From assembly GCA_022925895.1 (NCBI GenBank), contig JAKSYS010000114.1, forward strand, positions 51,694 through 115,693: 64,000 bases of DNA, written 5' to 3'. Below are positions 57,051 through 64,000 of this stretch, piece by piece (within the stretch, counting starts at the first letter, position 1; each line of letters starts with the position of its first letter). Both the position numbers and the translations under genes were made by a program. Origin of the DNA: Fragilaria crotonensis. Lineage: Eukaryota; Bacillariophyta; Fragilariophyceae; Fragilariales; Fragilariaceae. The notes below the pieces were generated by a model. That model saw only the letters and a list, made by a program, of their open reading frames with translations, made no database searches and was not told the origin of the DNA.

Positions 57051-58856
57051 ATGACTCTGGCAGAACGACGACGTGCAGTTCCTGTTCGAATACAACTCGT
57101 CCTTGCCGTGGGTGCACTCCTGTCGTCGTCCGGCGTTGTGGCTGTGGATCAAGGTCTGCCTTCGTCCTCTATCCCAACTGCTCCGATTGCACCTGTTGGA
57201 GGTTTCAATCCGACCAGAAATCCTGCAAGGTTTCCTACTCCGAGACCAGCTTCTTCACAGTTTGGTACCGATCAACCTACATTTGCCCCGATTGTCGAAG
57301 TGACCTTAGATCCAACATGGGATCCCTCGCCCGCGCCATCAGCAATGCCTTCGGAATCCCCAGCTTCACCACCGACACCGAGGCCGACTCGCATATACAC
57401 ACCTCCACCACCAACACAGAGACCGACTCGCATATTCACACCTGCTGCACCGGTCGGTTCGCTGACCCCGGAACCATCCATGATGACTGGGTTTCCCACC
57501 TTGCTGCCGTCGCCGCTTCCCACCTTGCTGCCGTCGCCGCTTCCCACTGATGATAGCCCGACAACTACCTCGACGACTCCCGTACGTTCCCCAACAATGA
57601 CACCGACGCTGGGCTTGCAGGACTATTTGATTAGTGTCATTATGTACTTGGAATACGCACAGATCTTGGGTTCCAGCTCGGAAATTACCTTTCAACGGGT
57701 CACGGGAGACTTTATCGAAACTGAATTTTTAACTCTGGACGACGTGGAATGGACGGACTTGTCGGTGGGGACCAATGTCAAGTCACAGCGAGAGTTGGCC
57801 GAAGTGCCAGCTACAGCTGGCAGTCGACGATCGAGGAGCCTTCAAGCTCCAGTGTCTGTCCTTGAGATCACGTTTGATACGCAAGTCTCCTTCCGATCAG
57901 ATCTCAGCGACCTGGACATTGCCGGGTTCATTGGTGGTGCATTCAATACCGAGGAAGACCGTGCCACTTATATCAAGAATTTGCAATCTTCGGGTGATCG
58001 AGCATTTTCTTACGTTTCTGCGGTCAAGGTTGTCATCAACGGCGAAGAGCAAGATATCATCGATGCCACACAGCCTCCTTCTTCATCTTCCGGTTTGAGC
58101 AGTTTCACTTTGTACATCATCATTGGCGCAGCCGGTGGGGGACTCTGCATTGCGATTTTGGCCACCTTGTTTTACCTTCGACACAGAGGGAACAGAAAGC
58201 CCGTGACGGTGTCGTCGACGGAAAACAGTGGCGGTCATATGGGAGAGCGCGTCGGCGCAGACATTGTGATGGACAATCAAGATGATATTAGTACTCTTGG
58301 AGATCCCATGTACGCTCCAGGTGGCATGATGATGGGTGGCGGGTTGGAGAGAGATGAAACTGTATCGCCGAGTATAGTTTCGGGAGACTGGGATTACACC
58401 AAAAATTATGGGGGTGCTCTTGCTGGTCCAGATACAAGAATGCGGACTGATACCTTGCAATCGTCACAAAATGGATCTTACGCTGATTTGTCATCGTTTG
58501 GAGGCTTGACCAAGATGGATAATTCAATCTTTTCTGACGATATGTCTTTTGAGCAGCAATTTGCGGAAGTTGAGGAGCGGTTTGAAGTTGATGCTCCAGC
58601 CGGTAAGCTCGGTATGGTGATTGACACTCCAAGTGGAGGTGTTCCGATAGTCCACGCCATCAAGAACTCATCGGTCTTGGCTGATCGTGTTGAGGTTGGT
58701 GATCGTCTTATTTCTGTAGACGACGAAGATACCACTGGTCTCACAGCAATGCAAGTATCCAAAATGATTAGCCAGAAGGCAGACAATCCATCCAGGATCC
58801 TTGTCTTCGCGAGGTCAAGAGCGAGAGCCATGTCTGGCGATCGCATGCCGCAATGA
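57051..58856 (+). CDS. Single-pass surface protein with Pro/Thr-rich stalk and cytosolic PDZ domain
   Basis: 601 aa from the ATG at 57051; upstream in-frame sequence has no other ATG. The N-terminal signal peptide (IQLVLAVGALLSSSGVVAV) is followed by a Pro/Thr/Ser stalk with repeated PTPRP and PTRI(Y/F)TP motifs (about 50-190), typical of diatom wall or surface proteins. A folded extracellular part of about 140 residues comes next, then a transmembrane helix at about 350-375 (LYIIIGAAGGGLCIAILATLFYL). The cytosolic part has an acidic low-complexity stretch and a C-terminal PDZ domain (about 514-590, KLGMVIDTPSGGVPIV and VEVGDRLISVDDED). A 24 bp tandem duplication at about 57500-57547 doubles TLLPSPLP. 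It may link the cell wall to the cortex (inference). Confidence 0.85.
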   Translation: MTLAERRRAVPVRIQLVLAVGALLSSSGVVAVDQGLPSSSIPTAPIAPVGGFNPTRNPARFPTPRPASSQFGTDQPTFAPIVEVTLDPTWDPSPAPSAMPSESPASPPTPRPTRIYTPPPPTQRPTRIFTPAAPVGSLTPEPSMMTGFPTLLPSPLPTLLPSPLPTDDSPTTTSTTPVRSPTMTPTLGLQDYLISVIMYLEYAQILGSSSEITFQRVTGDFIETEFLTLDDVEWTDLSVGTNVKSQRELAEVPATAGSRRSRSLQAPVSVLEITFDTQVSFRSDLSDLDIAGFIGGAFNTEEDRATYIKNLQSSGDRAFSYVSAVKVVINGEEQDIIDATQPPSSSSGLSSFTLYIIIGAAGGGLCIAILATLFYLRHRGNRKPVTVSSTENSGGHMGERVGADIVMDNQDDISTLGDPMYAPGGMMMGGGLERDETVSPSIVSGDWDYTKNYGGALAGPDTRMRTDTLQSSQNGSYADLSSFGGLTKMDNSIFSDDMSFEQQFAEVEERFEVDAPAGKLGMVIDTPSGGVPIVHAIKNSSVLADRVEVGDRLISVDDEDTTGLTAMQVSKMISQKADNPSRILVFARSRARAMSGDRMPQ

Positions 58857-58928
58857 TGATGTTTCTACCTTTCCTAGCTGTTTATGATTCATGAATTCAG
58901 ACGTGTGATAGATACAAGCTCTATAGTT

Positions 58929-61723
58929 CTAATGTAGTATCGGACCAACGTCGTTACGAGCATTGCCATGGCCGGCGTTCATTGTCCATTCAGGACGAAC
59001 TTCCACCTCGTTGTTCACATTCTTTGGCAGCTCTTCATACAAACCCGGGACATACTTCTCTATGATCTCGATCATAGTCTTATCTAGTACGCCGTCGTTG
59101 CAACATTGCTGGAATGCGTCACGTGCGTAAAGCAGGCGGACTTCCTGGTCCCAAACGTTCCTGGTAAACACCTCAAGCAGAGTAGAATACATGAGACTAC
59201 TGGCCTCATCATATTCGTGGCGTTTGAACTCCTCCATTACCTCAAGGGCTATCTGTACAGCTTTTGTTTGATCAAACTTGTTTCCTCGAGTGTAGGCACA
59301 GGCGTTGAGGACGGCAGTGAACATTTGCGCGTTGGGACGTACATGTGGCAACCTGCCTTCCTTGTACTCCTGAAGCACTTCGTTGAGAAAATCCCACGCC
59401 TTCACCGCTTTGTCAGGAGCATTGCTTCGGGCCAAAGCTTGAATCACGACGCTATAGGTGACACGATCAGGAGCACAGTGAACATCCCCTTCGGCGACTC
59501 GATCGTTCATGGTATCCAACAGCGCCAAGACTTTTGCTACTGCATCCTGGTCATCGCTTCTCCAATGCGCCAGCATGACGCTTGTATACATGATAGAATT
59601 GAGAATCTGTGTCCCCGTCTCCAATTCCATCTTCCTTGCTTTCTGCACGATTCTCTCCGCCTGAATAGCAGCGTCTGGGCGCCCAGATCGGCTCCAAGGG
59701 TGCAACAGTGTTCCAAACGTCACGGAATCCGGTCGGAAGGCTTCATCGCCCGTAAAGCGATACCTTTCTTCGAGTTTCTCGAAAATTCGCTCGACATTTT
59801 CAGGCGCATGTGGACTTCCCGAACCAGCCCATGCACGCATTACGGTCGTGTAAGTGACAACATTGGGATTGATCCCATATCCCTCGGGAAGCTCTGACAG
59901 CATTTCCATTTCATCCAGTAGTTCCTCCGCCCTGGTGGCGAATTCGACAGTCCTGCCGCTGGCCAATGCAGAAATCAAAGCCGAATAGGATATAGTATCA
60001 GGTTGGTAAAGTTTCTTCATACGATCAAAGACTTGAAGTGCAGTCTTGATGTTCCTGTGATCACGAGCGCCACGTGAAAATGCAGTAATGACACCTGTGT
60101 AGTGCGCCGGGTGGGGTTTGAGGCTTGCATGCATTCTTTCTTTTTTGAAACGATCCTCCAAAATATCTAACGCCTCCAACGCGTACTCAGCAGCTTTCCT
60201 CGAAGAGCTCCTCGACCACGTCGCGATTAAGGAGCCGTAATGTGTGTTTGAAGGGGTCACGTGGGGTTCCGCCTGCAAGGCTTCCCAAACGCTCTTGGCT
60301 TTCGCCACACCGTCGTTAGGCAGGCGCGAAATCGCCTTGAGGACGAACCCGTACGTTTTGGCGTTTTTGGGAACCGTGATGCGATCAAACAACTGTATCA
60401 CCTTTTCCATTCTCGATTCTCGAAAATAGCCCTGGAGCACGCAATTGTGAAGTTCCAATACCCGGTGATCCGAGGAAAGCAGGTGGCCATTATCGCGTAG
60501 CATCATCAAGTGTTTCAAAAGAGCCTCAGCATCGCCGGCCCTGCCCCTAGAAGTCCAGCATCGTATAATGATTTCGTAGAAATCAATAGAAAGTGGATGA
60601 CTTTTGGAGGCTTTGGCGAGGTGCTGATCTTCAAATCGCTTCAATAACTCCTGAACAACTCGACCAACATTTTCTCTTGGAAGGGCAGGTTTCGCCCAGC
60701 ATTTAGCCACCAACCTGTAATGCTCGACCGATGGTAGATCGTCGAATTGGAGAGTGACCAGGAAATCCAGCATACTCATCGCCTTCTCAGCGCTCTTCAA
60801 TTCCTCCGAAGGGGTTGTTGACAAGATCCTGAGTGCTGATAGATAGGCGCGGTCAATTAACGATTGGACTTGCTCGCCTGGGTTCTTTACCTTCTGGGCT
60901 CGTTTTATGGCATCCGTACGTTTAATATTTGCTTCAAAGCTGTCGAACCATTTCAGCGTCTCGTCATGATAGGGCAGCCAGGATATCGCCAGAGTGTATC
61001 CACGAATCATATGATATGCCGCTTCCGGTGTCCATTCCCATTGCAAAGCACTGTCGAAGGCTTCTTGCAACTTGACAACCATACCCGGAGGCGGTGGGTC
61101 TTTCGCCACATGATACGCATTCAAGCCATGTGAGTACGTCTCAACAGTTGGTGTGAGGGAATAGTTTCCCATTGTATGGCAACGCTCAAGGTATCCAATA
61201 AGTGACCGACGTGCGAATTCACTATATTGAAGTTCTTGCGTTTTGGACGGAGGAGCAGTCGACGCCAGGACCCAATGGAAGGCCTCCAATGGTGGAGCCA
61301 ATTCCAGATTACCGCCCAAACTGGTACCCCACTTACGCAAAACGTCCAAGGCGTCGGATTCATGACAAGTCGTCTGATAGTGTTGAATTAGGATCCTAAA
61401 GGGTTCGGCGGTTCGAGGCTTGGGATGATACGACAACCAGTGCTCAAAGATATCTTTCATTCGTTGATCATGGGTTGCGATCGTAGGAACACCGTTGTCA
61501 TCTTTGATGATGCCGCTGTTTTCCATTCTTGGAGCAAAGATATCACTTGGGAATCGTCCGCTTGGCTGGCCACAAGGAAGGCTTTAGTTCGATCCTCCAA
61601 TGAAACAATACTTGAAAACGAACGTGATATTTTGTGCATGCGTTTCCAACTGCCATGTTGGAGGTGCGGACGAGACGCTTGGCAAAGTCTGGATCTTGCA
61701 GCAATTAATGTCACAAAACTCAT
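58929..61723 (-). CDS. P-type pentatricopeptide repeat protein, with a frame break near the N-terminus
   Basis: The main frame (58929-61526, 865 aa) contains many 35-residue PPR units of the P class, for example DTISYSALISALASG, NVVTYTTVMRAWAGSG, DSVTFGTLLHPWSRSG and DRVTYSVVIQALARSN. PPR proteins bind organelle RNA. Just upstream, 61457-61723 opens another frame of 88 aa that begins like an organelle targeting peptide (MSFVTLIAARSRLCQASRP, then KRMHKISRSFSS) and overlaps the main frame. I found no GT-AG intron that joins them, so a one-base indel near 61530, real or an assembly error, is likely. Without the first part the protein would lack a targeting signal. Confidence 0.8.
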
Positions 61724-63322
61724 TTGGAAGCCGCGATCCGACGGGAGTCGTTATGATGGCATTATCATGCGAGATCATGTTTGTCGTTCGTCGAGGTGGA
61801 CGGGGTTCACAGCTGCATCTTGTGACATCAACAGTACCTGGTACCAGTAGTCGCACTACTCCAGTACTTGTGCTACTGCATGTCTAATTGGTTCAAAGAA
61901 ACTCTACGCTGTACTTGTACCCGCTACCCGCTACTGCTGGTACTTGCTGGTCAGCTCACTGAATGGACAGCCACGCAGACTGCATTAGCTAGACCAAACC
62001 AATCCAGCAAAATGCAAGGTGGTCCATGCCAGTGGTGCAGACTGCAAAGCCTGTCTCCGCAACAATGCCATCTATGTAGACGTTGTTTCAACAATATGGT
62101 GAATACTAGTATCTTCCTCTACAACTGCTGCAACCAGCCCAGCATGCATTCTGGAAACAATGCTATTCAGTGGATAGTAGATGATGCACAGCACCCAACA
62201 AAGTCCAAAGCAAAAGCAGCAATGAAAACCACCCCACAGCATGCTGCTCAACACTGTCATGGCCTAACCGTTCAAATTCTAGGGCTGGTACCACTACATC
62301 TGGCAAACCAAGACACAGACATATGGATCGAAATTCCGTTCCAGCAGTCAAGCAGTCACTGCCTTCAAAACAACGGGAACAAACGAACTGGAGCACTCAA
62401 AAAACATGATTCTAAGTCCTCTCCACATAGCAATCACGCAAATCCCACCAGCAGACACTTGCTCTCCAAACATTTCTCTATTGTGTCCACTTTAAAATTA
62501 ACCTCCAGCCAGCCACCCTAAGAGATGACCCGCTCTCTATCCCTCTTTCCAATAACTTTTCCACGCCATTGCGTCAGGTTTTCACCAAGTATCTCAAATT
62601 GCCAAGAATTTGGTGGTTCTTGTAAGATCATTTAGAACAACAGTCATGTCATGTCTCTCTGTTCATGTTGGGAAGAGCTACCATCTGATAAACATAGTAC
62701 AAAAATACCTTTCTGTCTCCATCAGCAGTCAAGTCTGAAGTACAGAAATTGTCAACATCATCTCTTCACAGAATGATGCATCTCCATGTTTGTTTTGATG
62801 GACAGATTGTGGCAGTCAGATTTTCTGTCTAAGTGCCCCCTTTTGCACCAGTTTTACACTTCAGTGTCATATCAACTTTCATCAGATGCCAGCAGATGGC
62901 TGCTGGAGATTCCTCCTCCTGCTGGTACTAGTAGTGTCCCAAATGATTGCCAGTTTGTAAGCTGTTGGGACTCAAGGCTATCAGGCAGGTATGATACTGT
63001 CTTATTTGAAGACGATGATTCCGGATCATAATGATCCTCATAATGCCTATGGCTGGTTCTTTGCATCAGCCAAGAAGAATGTCACCTCTCTTGAGTGCTT
63101 CAACCCAAGCTTGTGCTGAGAGCTCATTAATTCCTCACCAATCTGCCTGCATTGGATGGAAATGAATCAACATGGCAGCCTTCATCACAAAGGTGTGAAT
63201 ATCTTGGTCAGCCATCATGATAAAATACCCAAAACATTCTGGGAGTCAGTTTGATGGTTGAAAGTACTCACTAGTATAAAAGGTGAAAATGCTTCGGTTG
63301 GGTAGTACCTTACACAGATTGA

Positions 63323-63458
63323 AATGGTTGCAAATGATGGTATGCTGCTATCTCATTGTGGAATGCTTTCATCCAACACAAAGAAGTTTTCTATTTCCGA
63401 GCATCATGCCTTAACTTAGTATTGACAACACAGTTATCTTGCCTTGGGTGCTGCGCCA
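63323..63458 (+). repeat. Dispersed repeat, copy 2
   Basis: Partner of 53066-53196 in the same orientation, ending at the same GGGTGCTGCGCCA. Identity is moderate by eye. Confidence 0.6.
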
Positions 63459-63792
63459 CATTGACTGAAGTCTGAGGTTTTTTATTGGATTTTTGCATGT
63501 TGACAACAGGATTGCCGTGTGTCCTGAGAGCAGAGGGCGCCCCGAAGTTTATGGGGGAGGGAACTTTCTGGCGATGGTTGATGGCTATTCGATAATTCAA
63601 GTCGATTTTTTTGTGTAACAAGGAAACGAGGTTCTACTAGACCTAGGTGTTTTTCTTGTGGAAGGTGCAACAAGGAATTCCGGTAGTGTAGTACTTCCAG
63701 ACCCATGTACTTTACCGAAGTACTCATTCTACGCACACTGAATGATTTGTGCGTCGTAATCGGAAAGTATGCATAGTGCTGGTTTCGAGTTT

Positions 63793-63944
63793 CGATTAGA
63801 AAGCAAGGAAATGACGTCAAGGATGACGTCAAAGTACTGGCCCTTTCACGTGCTACCTACGGTGATACAGTACTCCGGTAAGACAGTAACATAGGAGAGC
63901 ATGCTGATTGGTGCGGCTTGACGTCATTTCCTTGCATCTAATCG
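63793..63944. repeat. Inverted repeat carrying TGACGTCA palindromes
   Basis: The arm 63793-63821 (CGATTAGA..GCAAGGAAATGACGTCAAG) faces its inverted copy at 63917-63944. A further TGACGTCA lies at 63824-63831 and one inside each arm (63812-63819, 63919-63926). A related sequence (CGATTAGA...AATGACGTCAA) occurs at 1484-1511. TGACGTCA is the core of cAMP-response-type bZIP sites, but the inverted-repeat form may instead be the ends of a tiny mobile element. Confidence 0.6.
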
Positions 63945-64000
63945 CATCCTCGATTTCAACGCACATAAAGTATCGTCAATTTTGCTTTACATAGGTCTAC

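Larger units (their letters stand above)
61724..64000. other. Gene-poor right end
   Basis: No confident gene. A plus-strand frame from ATG 62012 to 62521 (169 aa) has a Cys-rich start (CQWCRLQSLSPQQCHLC) like a zinc ribbon, but the rest is unrecognised; it may be a transposon scrap. 63323-63458 is a copy of the repeat at 53066. An inverted repeat with TGACGTCA lies at 63793-63944. Confidence 0.45.

Noticed and set aside
61868-62521. 217-codon plus-strand frame starting at TTG
   Set aside because: The start is not ATG; from ATG 62012 only a Cys-rich beginning looks protein-like, so it is mentioned only as a possible scrap.
1-64000. tRNA or rRNA genes
   Set aside because: By eye I found no convincing tRNA cloverleaf with box A and box B, and no rRNA segment; a dedicated scan could still find one.

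Overview
The window looks like nuclear DNA from a diatom, probably a pennate one. Small GT-AG introns interrupt most genes. One protein has a bipartite plastid leader with the 'LAFQS' type cleavage motif found in secondary red plastids. The Ty1/copia element matches the diatom type, there is a plant-type phosphofructokinase, and there is a receptor guanylate cyclase and a Pro/Thr-rich surface protein of diatom style. I cannot name the species.

Layout. 1-984 (-) is the 5' end of a receptor guanylate cyclase gene that runs out of the window. A complete paralogue lies at 15015-19947 (-), and the two are nearly identical over the shared part, so this is a tandem gene duplication. Between them sit a decayed Ty1/copia element (2105-8642, LTRs at both ends), tandem repeats at about 9.0-9.5 kb, a MITE with 52-60 bp inverted ends (10047-10802), a broken GNAT-like gene (11.3-12.35 kb), an array of about 11 hairpin-forming units (12.3-12.9 kb) and a SWIM-finger transposase remnant (13.6-14.0 kb). 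20-25 kb is gene-poor and holds a Mutator-like MITE with 258 bp inverted repeats and a 9 bp target duplication (23993-24902).

25.1-35.6 kb is a compact gene block: membrane-anchored plant-type phosphofructokinase, a possible small unknown gene, tRNA 2-thiouridylase, a plastid membrane protein and a diacylglycerol kinase. 37.15-43.34 kb is a GC-rich tyrosine-recombinase retrotransposon with split direct repeats (A1 - ORFs - B1 A2 B2), as in Ngaro/PAT elements. Its Gag and Pol lie in the same frame, separated by a single UGA in the context UGA-CGG. 43.8-61.7 kb holds a four-helix membrane protein, a CCCH-Smr RNA-surveillance-like protein, a WW-domain protein, a STIMATE/TMEM110-like membrane protein, a TM-PDZ surface protein and a PPR protein. 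The right end (61.7-64 kb) has no confident gene.

The genes do not form an operon-like pathway. The strongest candidates for something little described are the split-repeat retrotransposon with its probable readthrough signal, the hairpin-unit array that also has a solo copy 10 kb away, and intergenic DNA packed with GTAC palindromes.
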